Assembly: GCA_002049455.2 (NCBI GenBank)
Contig: KV918782.1
Span: forward strand, 248,001-312,000
Source of the DNA: Porphyra umbilicalis
Taxonomy: Eukaryota; Rhodophyta; Bangiophyceae; Bangiales; Bangiaceae
DNA: 64,000 nucleotides
Reading direction: 5' to 3'
Part shown: piece by piece, positions 1 to 11,475 of the stretch
Layout: every line of letters begins with the position of its first letter
How positions within the stretch are numbered: the first letter of the stretch is position 1
The notes under the pieces: model-generated
What the model was told of the DNA's origin: nothing
Databases searched by the model: none
Seen by the model: the letters and a program-made list of their open reading frames with translations, nothing else
Made by a program: the position numbers and the translations under genes

Positions 1-110
1 CAGGCACAAAAGCCCATCGGATCGGCTATCCGATGGGGCCCGATGGGGCCCGATGACCCCCATCGGACTTGCATCGGGCGCCCATCGAACAGGGGCGCCG
101 ATGGGGCCGC
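1..110. repeat. Cluster of CCGATGGG palindromic repeats, copy 1
   Basis: Short runs built from CCGATGGGGCC and its complement CCCATCGG are packed here in both orientations. A second cluster with the same motifs lies at 1668-1790. The clusters contain no ORF. They may be subterminal repeats of a mobile element or a local satellite, but no element ends could be fixed. Confidence 0.6.
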
Positions 111-1190
111 TCTCGTGATTTAGACCGAGTTCAAGCCGTTTCTTTCCTCGACGGACGCTAGTGCTGCAAGGGACTAGATGTAAAGCACGCCACGTTTCTG
201 CATAAGGACAAGAGAAAGTACGAGGATCATCTGGGAGGTGACGCAGTCCTGCACGACTTCGCATCACGGCGAGTCTGAGGGCCGTGTAGCGCGGCCTTCA
301 TCGGGCCGCGGCGCGATCCGACCACGCGCCACCGCCCTGTGCACCTTCCCCAATGTCCCCCCCGACGGTCCCGCCCGCGCACCACATGACTCCGCTCACA
401 CGTACGATTGCACGATTGGCCTTCATGGGCACGTAGCAGGTTTGTGGCTGTTCCTTCCTTTCTTTGGGGGCGGTCGGGTGCGAGGTACGCTAGATCCGTT
501 TGTTCACGCACTGTTCCATTCTTACCGTCTCGTCGTCGGCCAGCACTCTGTCGTCGTGCCACGCGTTTGGCTTCCGTCATCTTACTTTGTATCACGCTGC
601 CTCTTTAATTGCATGCCGCACCCTTCCAACCGCCCTGTCTTCTTCCTTCTTTTTCTTGAGAGATGGTCTTCATCCATCACCGTCCTTCCTGTGTCGATTG
701 TCTTGCTCTTTCTTGGCCTCTCTGCCTCTTTCGTATCTCTTCTGCACCCGTCTTCGCATGTGTCACAACCTTCGGTACCGAGAGCAGCGTTGCAGTCTCC
801 CTTGACATCAGTTCCTTACTCTGTATGATGAGCGGGCCTTTGGCATGAGTGATGGTGAGAGGGTTGTTTGGGCTGGTGAGCTGTCTGTCCGTCGGGAAGT
901 TACCTGGTGCGATAGTGCTCTTGTTCTTTTCGTCTCCTTATGACTGGTACTTTGAGGCCCCGTCCTTGTTATGTACGGTCTTGCATCTTCCCTTTCTGCA
1001 TTTGGTTCTCTTGCCGGGCTGCGAGGAAGGAGCACGTTGTTCTGCATCTGTCTTGCGTCCCCGTGGAGTGCGCGACGCGTGACTGGTACCGTCCATCGAC
1101 GCGTTTTCTGTCTCAGGCATGCGCTGGATGCTTCCACAGGTGCTGTGCCTTGCCATGCCAACGAACATGCGCAGGGTCGTCGATACAATA
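111..1190. other. No supportable gene
   Basis: Pyrimidine-rich, moderately GC-rich DNA with only short overlapping ORFs of no recognisable content. I see no splice-bounded exon or domain. Confidence 0.5.
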
Positions 1191-1426
1191 TGGCGCGTCG
1201 CCAAAGAATGATCGGATCTGAGAAACGCTCACAGCAAGTCACAGCAGTTCACAGCAGCTCACAGCACAGAATTTAAAATTGCTGTGATCGTCCTTGCCTC
1301 ACACAGAGCCATCCAGGAGCCCTCAGCATGCAATTTTATTTCAAAGCACAGTCACAGCACGGTCACAGCATGCTGCAACTTGCTGTGGAACTTGCTCGGA
1401 TCCGATCATTCTTTGGCGACGCGCCA
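1191..1426. mobile_element. MITE with perfect 28-bp terminal inverted repeats and TA target duplication
   Basis: The arms 1191-1218 and 1399-1426 are exact reverse complements (outer end TGGCGCGTCGCC). Each is flanked by TA (1189-1190 and 1427-1428). The interior has no ORF and carries many TCACAGCA-type subterminal repeats. A TA duplication is typical of Tc1/mariner-type transposition, so this is probably a non-autonomous derivative of such an element. Confidence 0.8.
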
Positions 1427-1667
1427 TAGTGGTAACTGGGAACGCATGGGAAGAACCAGGGAAAAGGACACGCGTCCTGTATCTGTGTCCTCTCCGAAGC
1501 TGGTACGTAGCCCGCCGTCGTCAACCAATTCTTTGTGCAATGGCGACTTGGCGCTTGCACATATCAGTACGGCCCTCAAGCATCGTGCAGCAACTCCAGT
1601 ATTCCACGCTTTTGGTTGGTCAGAAAAGAGCTGTCAGTCAGTAAAGTCTCGTGACTTCCGCCGATTG

Positions 1668-1790
1668 TGCCCGATGGGGCCCGATGCAATCGGGCAAGAA
1701 TCCCCATCGGGCGCCCATCAGTTCCAATCGGGCACCCTGTTCGATGGGCCATCGGCTCCCATCGGATCGGGTGTTCGATGGGCATCTTAG
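1668..1790. repeat. Cluster of CCGATGGG palindromic repeats, copy 2
   Basis: Same motif family as 1-110, with GCCCGATGGGGCCCGATG at its start. The cluster ends about 80 bases before the first in-frame ATG of the downstream bZIP-like gene, so it lies in that gene's promoter or 5' leader region. Confidence 0.6.
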
Positions 1791-1867
1791 CGGAAGCTGA
1801 CGCAGCAGCCCTGTCAAAGGCGCGTGGGCTGGACCGAGGCCTCAGGAGCCAAGGCGAAAGCTGACTG

Positions 1868-3696
1868 ATGGGTCCCTCTTGCTCCTCATCGCAAGCGCCC
1901 CGCGTCGTGCCCCTCCACCCGTTGCAACCGCCCCCACCTCCAACCTCCCCGACAGTTGTGTCGTCTTCCCCACGCCCTATCCACCCCGCCACGCCCGGCA
2001 CCCCCTCCCCCCACCTCTTCCCTCCTCCGTCACTGCTGGTCTCGCGATGGAGGTCCCGCCCGAGCCGACGCCCCCCCCCTCCCCCACGTCGACCCTTGTG
2101 CCCCCCCCCCCCCTCCGTCGCTCCCCTGCGCCTGTCCCCCGCCGCCCTGAGCCGCCTCGAGGAGTTGCAGCTGTGGTCTGTGTGCCCCGAAGCGGCCGCC
2201 TGGTGCGCGCCCTACTCACCAACGCTCACCGCCTCGGCAGCGGCGGGGCTGAGCGGCGGGCGCTTGCCAACGGCGGCGGTCGCCACGCTGCACCATGAGG
2301 TCGCCCTCGACAATGTCGTTTGGCCGCAGCGGGTGGCTACCGCCGACACGGCAGGGAATGACGACGTTGGTGACGCTGCGGGCGGAGCGGGCGGCGGCGG
2401 CGGCGGCGGCGGCCTCGGACCGCCCATGTCGATAAAGTCGATGCTCAACGTGCCCGTGTCGGCGACCGCCGACGGGCAGACCGTCCTTGGCGTGTCCATT
2501 TGTGAGGAGCAACCCGCCAGCGGGGGGGGCACCGCGGGGCCGCCCGCCCCCGTCACGACCGTCGGCCGGTGGGCGCTGCGCCCCGCTGAGGAAGTCTTTT
2601 CCTTTGCCGCGTCGGACGCGGGCGGCGGGACGGTCATGTTTTGCGCCTTTCGCCCCCGCGCAGCATCGTACAAGGTGTGTCTACTGCAGCGACCGGCGCT
2701 GCCCGGCGGGGACCCGCACCTCATCAACCAAACGTCGACGCTCATGCACCCCATGGAGGGCAGCGGCCATGGCGTGGCGTCGGCCGGCGCCGGCTGGTGG
2801 TCCCCCGACTTTGGCGGCGGCGCGTCGCCGGCGCTCGACGCGTCGCCCCTCCTCGCTGCCCGCCGCTTTTTTCATGGCGAAGTCGGCACGTGGGGGTCGG
2901 CTGCGGCGGTCACGCGCGGCGACGGTCGCGTCACTGACATGATGCGGTTGATGAACTTGGGCGACGGGCGGGGGCCCGCGGGTGGCGATGCGGGCGGCGG
3001 CGGTGGCGGCGGCGGCGGCAGCGGCGACGACGGCCCACCACCGTCCGTCTTTGCGTCCGTCGTGCACATGGAGTTGGCGTCGCCGTCGATGTTTGCCCGC
3101 CTCCGCGCGCTGGCACTGTCGACGGTGGGCGTGCACCCAGGGGGGCTTCGCCTCTGCCCGCCAGCAGAAGGGCGGGGGAAGCGCCCTCGGCCGGCCGCCG
3201 ACGCTTCTGTGGGGGCCGTCGGCGGCTCGGTGACGGTGCTCGTCGACCACCGGGGCGGCGGCGACGGTGGTGGTGGGCCGGTCCGCCGACGTCTGGTGTC
3301 CATCGCGGCAGCGATTGCGCCCGCCCCGGGTGGCTCGGCGGCGGGCCGTGTGGAAGCGGCGTGTGCCGCCGCTGGCGACGGGGAGCGACCACCACCCCCC
3401 CCCCACACCCTCCCGCCGCCACCGCCGCCGCCGCCGTCGCCGCCGCCGCCGCCCCGGTGCAGCGGCGGGCGCGCTCCCGCCGCACCCGCGTGCAAGTCGA
3501 GTTGATTGCCGACGCGGACGAGCGGGGGCGGATACTTCGCAACCGGGAAGCTGCCCGCCGCTCCAACGCTAAACGCAAAGCGCGGGACGAGGCGGCCAAA
3601 GCGGCGGCTGCCTCGTGGGCGGCGGTGGTGGTGACGGCGGCGGGGACGGCGGCAGCGTCGGTAGCGGCGGCGGCTGTGGTGTCGCCCCACCCGTGA
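1868..3696 (+). CDS. bZIP-like regulatory protein with a conserved N-terminal region (paralogue A)
   Basis: Probable nuclear DNA-binding protein, unnamed. One frame covers 1868-~3390 and a second frame covers ~3390-3696, with the change in a C/CCG tract near 3396-3404. The first part has blocks shared with the paralogue at 19427-21152: a Leu/Trp-rich start with PT.TA.AG (about 2150-2260), a SML..P...GVS..EE block (about 2430-2510), VGRW.L.PAEEV (about 2560-2600), EVGTWG (about 2880) and TVGVHPGGLRLCP (about 3120-3160). The C-terminus has a basic region NREAARRSNAKRKAR (about 3541-3585). It resembles a bZIP basic region, but Asn replaces the usual invariant Arg (N-x7-N). An Ala-rich helix without clear leucine heptads follows. 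The start is uncertain: ATG 1868 is in frame, and ATG 2047 would fit if the 14-C run near 2100 is miscounted. The family role is inferred. Confidence 0.7.
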
Positions 3697-4783
3697 CTGG
3701 GAAGGCGGGCGCGCGTCGTGGCGAGCGGTGAGGGTCAACAGGCAAACGGGATGGTGCGCTGCCTCTTTTTGTGGTCTGGCTCCTGGTCCCGCTGCGCACC
3801 CTCCCATCCTCCCGCGTGCCGAGCGTCTCCCAAGGGGCAATGCCCCCGCCAGGCCGGTGCTAAGCAGCGCGCGGTTGCAGTGCTAGCGGCGGCGGTGGGA
3901 GGGTGCGGGTGACGTGCTCCGCCGTCTGCCCGGCCGGTCGTGGCACGGCGCACGGACGACCCCACCACGGGCGGCGCGCGCGCTCTGCCGTTGCGCACGC
4001 GTGCGTTTGGCGCCGCCGCGCACGCCCATGTGCCAGCATCACTGAAGAACGAAGAATCAACCGTGCACAACGGATGGACTGAGGGGCAGTTCCGCATGCC
4101 CCACGTGCGCGCGTCATCTTTCTCACGTCCTCCCCCTGCCGCCGCCCCACGGCGTTTGCCTACCACGACGGCCGTTACGCACCGGCCGCCGTGCTCGCTG
4201 GTTCTGTATTGCCTGTCCTCTTTTTCCACTCCACACGGGCCGTCCATGGGCCACCGTGGGCGGGCGTTGGGGTGGCAGCGACGGTGGTGCAGGGGGCGGC
4301 GCTGGTTTGGTGGGGGGGGGGGATGTCCGCGCGGGTGCTACCACCATTTGTGAGGGCGCCTGCAACAGCCCTGCCGAACAGACCTCCGTCGTCCGACTGG
4401 GAGAGCCTGCCGACGTTTTGCAGCGCGGTACGCTAGGGGGGTGAGCGGTGGGGGATCCCCCTGCCGGCGCGGGTGACATCTGGGCGGGTTTTGTGCGAGG
4501 AGCGCAGGTGGGCGTGGACAAAAGACCGTTACGGTGACGTCATGCCGAATTGTCCGTCACGCGGACGTTGGAGGTGGGCCTGTCGCGCCTGCGCGCGGCG
4601 GCGGAGGCCGCCGCCGCCACCGCCGCCGCCGACGCGACCCTCCCGCCCCACCGCCGCCGCCGGCCAACAGCGGCGGGTGCAGTGAGGCCGCGGGTGGCGA
4701 AAATTTGAGCGACTGCGACGGTGGCCAATGCTGAGCGCGCAGCGGCGCGGGCGGCGTCGGGAGCGGCGGCGCGGGTGGGGGAT

Positions 4784-4824
<41 letters not shown>

Positions 4825-7800
4825 AATGGCGGGGGGGCAAGGAGGGGTGTTGTCGACGGGCCGGGCCGCGGAGACAGGGGGGTAGAGAGGCTGAGACGGG
4901 TGGGGGCGGGTCGGCCCGCCTCGTGCCTCACCCCGCACATCCAGTGCCTCTAGGACACTAAATGTAGTGGGGCTCCCTGGCGCGGCCGTAATTCCCGCCT
5001 TGCCGCTCACCGTCCGCCGTGCCGCCCGCCTGCCAACGGTCGACGCAGTCAAGGCGCCGCCCGTGCGTCGGCGCCGCCCGAGGCGGGGCTTCCCCACGGC
5101 CGTCAGACGCCCTCGGCCCGCGTCGCCGACGCGCCGAGTCGGCAGCAGAGGCGGCGCTGGTTGCAGTGGCAGCGGCGGCGCGGAGCTGCCGCCACGCCAT
5201 GAGAGTGCGGTGCAAAGTGGCGCAGGGATTGGGGGGGGGGAGTGGGAGTGTAGCGATTCCCGAACCCCGTGTCGGCCGCGGCCTCATCAGCGACGACCCG
5301 GCACGCGCCGCCTGCGCGCGACATTGTCAAGCCGACATGCCGGGACGAGGGGCGGTACGGTGCGCTGGGGGGAGAGAAGCGTCGACGCGTAGCCGGGCAC
5401 ATCTGACCCGCAATGCGGCGGGCCTACGGACGGGAGGGCCGTTACGTAGCGGCCAGTGGCGCCCGCCGGGTACCCAAAGGGCAGCCGCCAAGGACAGGTT
5501 GCGCTTCCGTCGAGGAGCCAAAGGGAGGTCGTGAGCGGTGCACCGCGCGTTTCGGCACGGGCGGCGTGGTCATAGCGCCGACGCGACGGGGCCGCGACGG
5601 GCGGCTGCTGCCCCGTGGGCGGCGTCGCGCCTGGGTGCTTCCCCTGAAACCGTGTGGGGAGCGCACCGCACGACCCGCACTGCCAGCCGCGATGAGCGGG
5701 GCACGTCGGCAGAAAGACGAATGGTCACGACGCTGGGTACTGGGCGTCGCGCCGCTGTGGTGGGCGCAATCTCGGCCGACCAGGGGCTGGCGCACAGCGC
5801 CGCGTGCGTGGGAAGGACAGAGGGAGCAAGGAGCCGCGACCACGGTGAATCGTACCTCCTCACATGGAGGATAACAGATGCCCAGAGGAGTCTGTGCGAT
5901 TTGAGTGGTATCTGATGCACTGACAAAACTTTGCGCCACGGGCAACAGCCGCAGGAGCTCTGCGTTGAGGGCTGCATCAGTTTCCGGGTACATTTTTCTG
6001 TGAGCTCCAGTTCTATCGCTTCCCAGTCGAAAAATGGGGAGGTTCGAGATATTTTGATGACTCACCACCGAGCTACAACTGAAGATCGTACCGATACAAC
6101 GTAACTCATTGGCTCAACCGAGCAAAGGGCAGTAAGTAGCCGGCAATAATAAATGCTTTTCTTGAAATAGAGGGTGGGCTACGAAGTGTTGGAGGGTGCT
6201 ATTCGATCTGATACTGACTGTGTCTTTCGGGATGAGTGAAGCACAATCTCGCATCGTTTAATCGCGCTTGACGTTCAGCGCGTCGATCCCAGCTTCCGCC
6301 CGGACCTGAAATTTCTCATTTCAAGGGGCCGACGCCATCTTGGCCAAATTCGATTTGTTCTGCAGAAGACTCTAGTATCCGCGGACGGTACAGCGAGAAC
6401 GCGCTGTACAGTATTGGTTGACGGCAAACATGGAACTCAGAGGGAGCCGGAGCAGGTGTGTGTACTCTCTCGGTGCCATGCGGGGACCAACGCAGCTCCC
6501 AGTAGCAGTTTCCGAAACGCACGACAGTTGACTTTGGCTTGCTGGCCCCGTTCTCCGGTCGACGTGGGGCAGCGGCCGACCACTTTCAGACAACTGGGAA
6601 ACGGTGAAAAGGTGGCTGGAGGGCAGTGCAGCTGACAGTGCACCCGCGCGGCTCCCCGGCAGCTGGCAAGAACAAACGCGGACGGCAAGACCGCCTCCAC
6701 TGCCGGCCAGCGCGCCTCTTGTTTTACTTTTTGGTCGGTGGCCCGCCCCGCTGTACTGTAGACCAAACCCCTTTACCCCACACACCCCTCCCGAGGGGCG
6801 CAACAGGAGCTGCGGTCGAGGGGAACTACGAGGGCACTGCGTGCACGACGCGAAAGCAACCGTTGCCTGGCAGTGTGAGGCGGTGCCCGACGCACCCCAG
6901 CGTGCAACAGCACCCGTGGCCCAACCGGGTGCGGTGGGCGTATGAATCCCGACCAGACACCCCACCAATGCCAAGGGGGCACAGCGTCCGCGACAGTCCC
7001 ACCTGTGGCGCGTGGTTGCCACGCGTCCCGCCCACTCGGGCGGTCCCCCGCGCAAGGCTGCTTCCCCCTACACACACCCGTTGCGCAAAACAAGCGCAAG
7101 CGCGCCGGCGCCCCCTGCACAGCGGACCCGACCCGCGAGGCCCACGGGGGCACCGTCTTTTTTTTGCCCTGTTGTGCACCACAGCGGCTGCCACACCCGC
7201 TGCCGTCATTGGGTTTGGCGACAGCAGGTCAAAATAACGCCCAGGCCCCTCGGGGGCGCCGGTGGGCGGTGTGGCACCACCCGCCGGTCGGCCACACGTG
7301 GACGCGCTGCGGCGCCACACGCGCGCGCGCGCTGTGGCCAATGCCGTTTGCTGTTGGGGCGGCTGACCTCTCCCGGCGCACCCGTCGGGGGGCCCAGCAG
7401 AGCCGCCGTGGACGCAGCGGCACGGGCGGGTCCTCGCGGACGCGCGGCCAGACCAGTCGAAACGCGGTCCTTGTTGGGGTGCACCACGCCCCGCCGCCGG
7501 GGGAGTGGGGGCGCGCCTCCCCGCGCGCGGGGAGAGAGGGCGGGGCGACGCGCCCGACGCCCGACCGCCCCACGTCACAGCACCCGCGCGTACGCTGCGG
7601 GCGGCCGCTGCCGGGGCGGGCGCTCCCCCTCCCCCTAGGGGGAGGGGGGGCGATGCACAGGGCCCTGTGCATCTGGGATGTGTATTAATACGCTTGCCGG
7701 GGGGCGTGCGCGCGGTCGCTGCCGAGTCACCGCCTCCCCACGCCTTTACGCGCGCGCCGTCGTGCCGCCCCGCGCCGTGACGCACCCCGTCGTGCTTCCG

Positions 7801-8077
7801 TGCACGCGAGCGCCGCGATCGGACCCCCCCCCCCCCCCGCGTCGCGCTCGCTCGATCCTTTCCCCCCTTTGTTTTCCCCCCCGACCGCCCCCCCGTACCG
7901 CACCCCGACCGTCGGCGGCCGACGGTGCGGCGTCGACCCCCCCCTCCCGCGGCGCCGACACCCCCCCTCCCCCCGCCCGCGGCCCCCGTCGACGACATCC
8001 CGCCGCCGCGTCGGCCGCCCCCCCCCCGCCGCCGCCGCCGCCGCCGTCACGGACGCCGCCGCGGGGGTGGTGCCGCC
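3697..8077. other. Long GC-rich intergenic stretch, no gene supported
   Basis: ORFs on both strands are low-complexity Arg/Ala/Pro translations of GC-rich DNA without domains or paralogues in the window. A less GC-rich island lies at about 5870-6330. A CCG microsatellite lies at 4784-4818. The last kilobase is probably promoter and leader of the zinc-finger gene. Confidence 0.5.
4784..4818. repeat. (CCG)n microsatellite
   Basis: An uninterrupted run of about eleven CCG triplets followed by CCACCACCA. No reading frame through it is supported. Confidence 0.85.
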
Positions 8078-10572
8078 ATGACGGGCGGCGGCGCCGACCG
8101 ATGCTTGTCCATTGAGTACCTTGTGCACGACGTGGCGGCGGTGCCGCCGTCGCCGTCGCGACCGCCGCCGGCGCCGCGGCGCGGCGCCACGCCGAGCCCC
8201 CCGCCGCCGCACGCCGGCCTTGGGGGCCCGCCCCGGCGGGGGCCCCCACCCCACCGCTCGTCACCCGAGTTTGGTGTGCACGACGTGGCGCCACCGCCGC
8301 CGCCGCCGCCGTCGCCGTTGCGCACACCGCCGGCGGCGCGGCGCGGCGCCGTGCTGCCACGCCCGCCGCCGGCGCACGCGGGCTTTGTGGTGCCGCCCCT
8401 GCGGCTGCCGCCGCTGGGCGGCGGCGGCGGACGCGGCGGCGGCGGCGGCGGCGGCTGGTCGGCCGCGGCGACGCGCGCGCCCCGCCTGTGGGCGCTGCCG
8501 CCCGTGGCCACGACGGGCGTCGCGCGGCCCGCCGCCGGCGGCGGGCGCGCGGCGGCCGCCGACGCTGCGGCGGCCCGCCCGACGGGGTGGTGTCGGGGCA
8601 CGCCGCCACGCCCCGTCGCCGTCGTGAGCCCCGTGACCATCTTGCCGGCCGACGGCGACGCGCGCCCCGACGGGTGGCTAACGACGGCGCGTGTGGGGGG
8701 GGCGCCGACCGCCTCCCGGCCGCCGGTGACCGCGCCCGCGTGGCGCCCGTACGGCCCTTCGCCCCCGCACGGCGTCGGGGGCGGCGCGGCGGGCGGCCCG
8801 CACGTGCCGCCGCTGCTGTTTGACAACCCGCCGCTGACGCACGCGCCGCGTCGTGCGGTCGACAATACCCTCGTCGGGGAGGCAGTGGCGCCCCCGACCG
8901 CCGCGGCCACCGGGGGGGTTGGCGGCACCGCGCTCCCCCGCCGCCGCCGACACGGCCGTGGCGCGGCCGCCGCTGGCAGCCGATTGCCGCCCTGGGGGGG
9001 GCGCGTTGCCAAACCCCGCGTCGTGTGCGGCCGCGGCTGCGGGCGGTCGTTTGGCAACCGGTCAGGTACGTTGGCCGTCGGTGAGTGGGGAGGGGAGTGC
9101 ACCGCCCGTGGCGCGCGGTGGCGGGAGGCGTCGACGGCGCGCCCGCCGGGCGCAACGGCGCTGCAGCGCCCAGCTGGGCGGGGTGTGTCCGTGCCGACAA
9201 GAGGGAGTGAGCGCCAGCGTGTCTGGGGTGGGGGTCCGTGGCGTTTGCTCGTGCAGCCGCCACAGCCGCGCATCCAGGGCGGGCGTTTTGATTTTTTGGG
9301 TGGGGCGGGTCGGTGTGACCGCCCACCAGGCAGTCGAGGTGCTGCCCGTGGGCCCGCTGCTGGCCATCGTCCAGGGCGCGCCCACACCACAATGGTGTTG
9401 TCCGCTGTTGGGGTGGGACGCACCGCCTCGGGGCCGACCGCGCGCTAGACAGAAACTGACGTAACCATTTGCCACCGCTCCCGATCATGGCTCCGTGCAC
9501 ACGGCCGCTGGGCGATTGTTTCTTTCTTGACTTGGGCGCGGGTCCGGCTGTTGGCGGAATCGCTGCCTCGCTGGTTGCTGTACTGTACCTTATCTCTTTG
9601 TTGCGGTGCCTCCTTGCACCACAGATTGCAAGTGCGTCCTCGTGTCGGCTGTAGCTCGCATGATGCGTGACCGGTGGCGACTGGTGGTTGATCTGGGCAG
9701 GCGCTCTACCGCCACTATTGTCAGGGTGCCGCGGCGGTGCGGCGCGAGGAGGTGGCTCCGCCGTCTCCCAATGGCGGTGGCGGCGGCGGGCTCAGGCGTG
9801 CGAAATGAGTGGTGGCAGCGCGGCGATGGGGGTGGCCCGGCGGTTGCCCCGACGGTCAAACGCCGCCACACGCCCGGCAGCCGCGGGCGCGAGTGGAGCA
9901 CCACGGCGACGGTGAGGGCGTGGCGGACGAGCGCTAACTTTGCTGTTTGGCCGATTGTGTTTTGCCTGCGCGTTTGTGAATGGTCTCTTTGGTGGTCTCG
10001 CCGTCGGTTTGGGGTTTGTTGTGGTCCCGCAGCAAGCACGAGAGGACGGTGCACGACCGGGTGCGCCCGTTTGCGTGCCCCCTGTGCGACCGCCGCTTTG
10101 GCGAAGTCGGCAATCGGTACGTGGACCCATGCAGCGGCTGTGGTCGCCGTCACTCTCTTTGCATGAGCGCATGATTAGGGCCCGGGCTGGGGGGTGCAGG
10201 CGACGCCGCATCGGGGCGTATTGGCGGTCGACTCTCGTGCTCGCCAGACCGGCAGTTTCCCTCTGTCAGTGCTGTGAGGCCGCCGATGCGCAGTGGCCGC
10301 CAAGACCGTGCGCTGACGCTTGCGCGCGACGCCGTCTCCAGTTGATCCCCCTCCTCTCACCGTTTTTTATTTTTCTTCTTTTTTCCCTGCTGTACCGTCC
10401 CCTCGTCACCCTTCCCCGACCCCCCCCTCCCCACAGCAACAAACACGTGCGGGGGGTCCACCAGCAGGAACGCCCTTTCCAGTGTTCGACCTGTGGCAGC
10501 TGCTTTGGTTTCCGCGACGGGCTCGAGCGGCACGCCCGCATACACCTACCAGCAGAGACGCTGACGGAGTGA
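8078..10572 (+). CDS. C2H2 zinc-finger protein, three exons
   Basis: Likely nuclear DNA-binding protein. ATG 8078 is in a GCCGCCATGA context, and ATG 7925 is also in frame. Exon 1 (8078 to about 9060/9065) encodes a Pro/Gly/Ala-rich region with a duplicated unit (VHDVA..PP..RRGA..P..HAG, about 8129-8230 and 8276-8390). It ends with the cysteine half of finger 1 (VCGRGCGRSFGN). Exon 2 (10033-10116) gives KHERTVH, completing finger 1, then CPLC for finger 2. Exon 3 (10437-10572, stop TGA) gives KHVRGVH completing finger 2, and finger 3 (CSTCGSCF...HARIH). Finger 2 across the intron is exactly C-x2-C-x12-H-x4-H. The exon 1/2 join is unresolved: the only in-phase donor (GT at 9061) leaves finger 1 short at C-x8-H, while the stronger donors at 9066 and 9081 are out of phase. 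The targets are unknown. Confidence 0.8.
9066..10032 (+). other. Intron 1 of the zinc-finger gene
   Basis: The 3' end is well supported: a CTAAC branch-like site near 9930 and a T-rich stretch ending CCCGCAG at 10032. The 5' end is ambiguous among GT at 9061, GTACGT at 9066 and GTGAGT at 9081. The ORFs inside show no finger motifs, so it may be one intron, or it may hide a very small exon. Confidence 0.55.
10117..10436 (+). other. Intron 2 of the zinc-finger gene
   Basis: The donor is GTACGT at 10117. The acceptor CCCCACAG at 10436 follows a long C/T tract. Splicing joins CG to C and restores an exact C2H2 finger spacing, which independently supports both sites. Length 320 bp. Confidence 0.88.
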
Positions 10573-11475
10573 GCCCGTCCAGCGGGGCTGCCGCGCGGGG
10601 CCCGTGGCGACCATCAGCCGGTTTGGCCGCGGTGGTGGGGGGGGGGGGTGGCGGGTGTCCGTCGCGCCAACCCGCCGTAATCCACCGCAAGGGGCCCCGC
10701 TGGGACGACCCGCGGTCGGGCCCCCCTCGCCGTGCGGTAGACGGCTGTCGGTAGAGAGGGACCCCTTGGGGGGGCCAACGCCCGGGTGGGGAAAGGCGGT
10801 GGGTGGCGCGGCGGCCGCCATGGACCACCGGTCCACGGTCGGTGGCGGAGGGGGCGGGGGCAGGCACGCGCCGGCGGTGCAGCCTGAACACGTGGCTGCG
10901 GGTGTGTTGGCGGCGGCTTGACGCGGAGGGGTGACGCGGCGGCGCCGCATCGACGGTCAGTGCCGACGCCACAGGGGCGCTTGGAGCGGCGACGAGGGTG
11001 GGCCAGTGGCCCCCCTGTCGTTGGTTCAAGCGGGGCTGCAAGCCTGTGGCCACGAGCGGCGAGTGGCGGTAGGGGGATGACGCCGGCGCTGGCGCCGGCG
11101 CCGTCCACGTTGCCGCCACTGTCGGGTCGGGTGGCCGCAGCACGGGCCACCCGAAGCCGCCGCCTCCTGGCAGACGGGGGCCCGCCGGCCGTGAGCGCGG
11201 CAGCAATTAACGGCTCGCCCTCTCCAGCAGGCGAGGGGACCCCGCTCTCGGCGGGCGTACCGCTGCTGTCGCCAGCTCGCCAAGCCCCGCTGCCTGACCA
11301 CCACACAAGCACATGATTGACTTTGTTTTTGGTTGAATCGCGTGCGCTGAAATGTCAAAATATCGTGCATCCATTTTTGATAAAGATTGCGCAATGACAG
11401 CCTCGGAGAGTGCTACAGACAGTGGGGCGAGGCAACGTCACGGTGTAAAAGAAAGTAGCAACAGACCACACGCAC
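10573..11475. other. No supportable gene
   Basis: GC-rich DNA downstream of the zinc-finger gene, becoming AT-richer at about 11310-11475. ORFs on both strands are low-complexity and overlap each other. Confidence 0.5.

Noticed and set aside
7746..9500. Long minus-strand ORFs (up to 584 aa) opposite zinc-finger exon 1
   Set aside because: Low-complexity Arg/Ala/Pro shadows. The plus frame leads into spliced C2H2 fingers.
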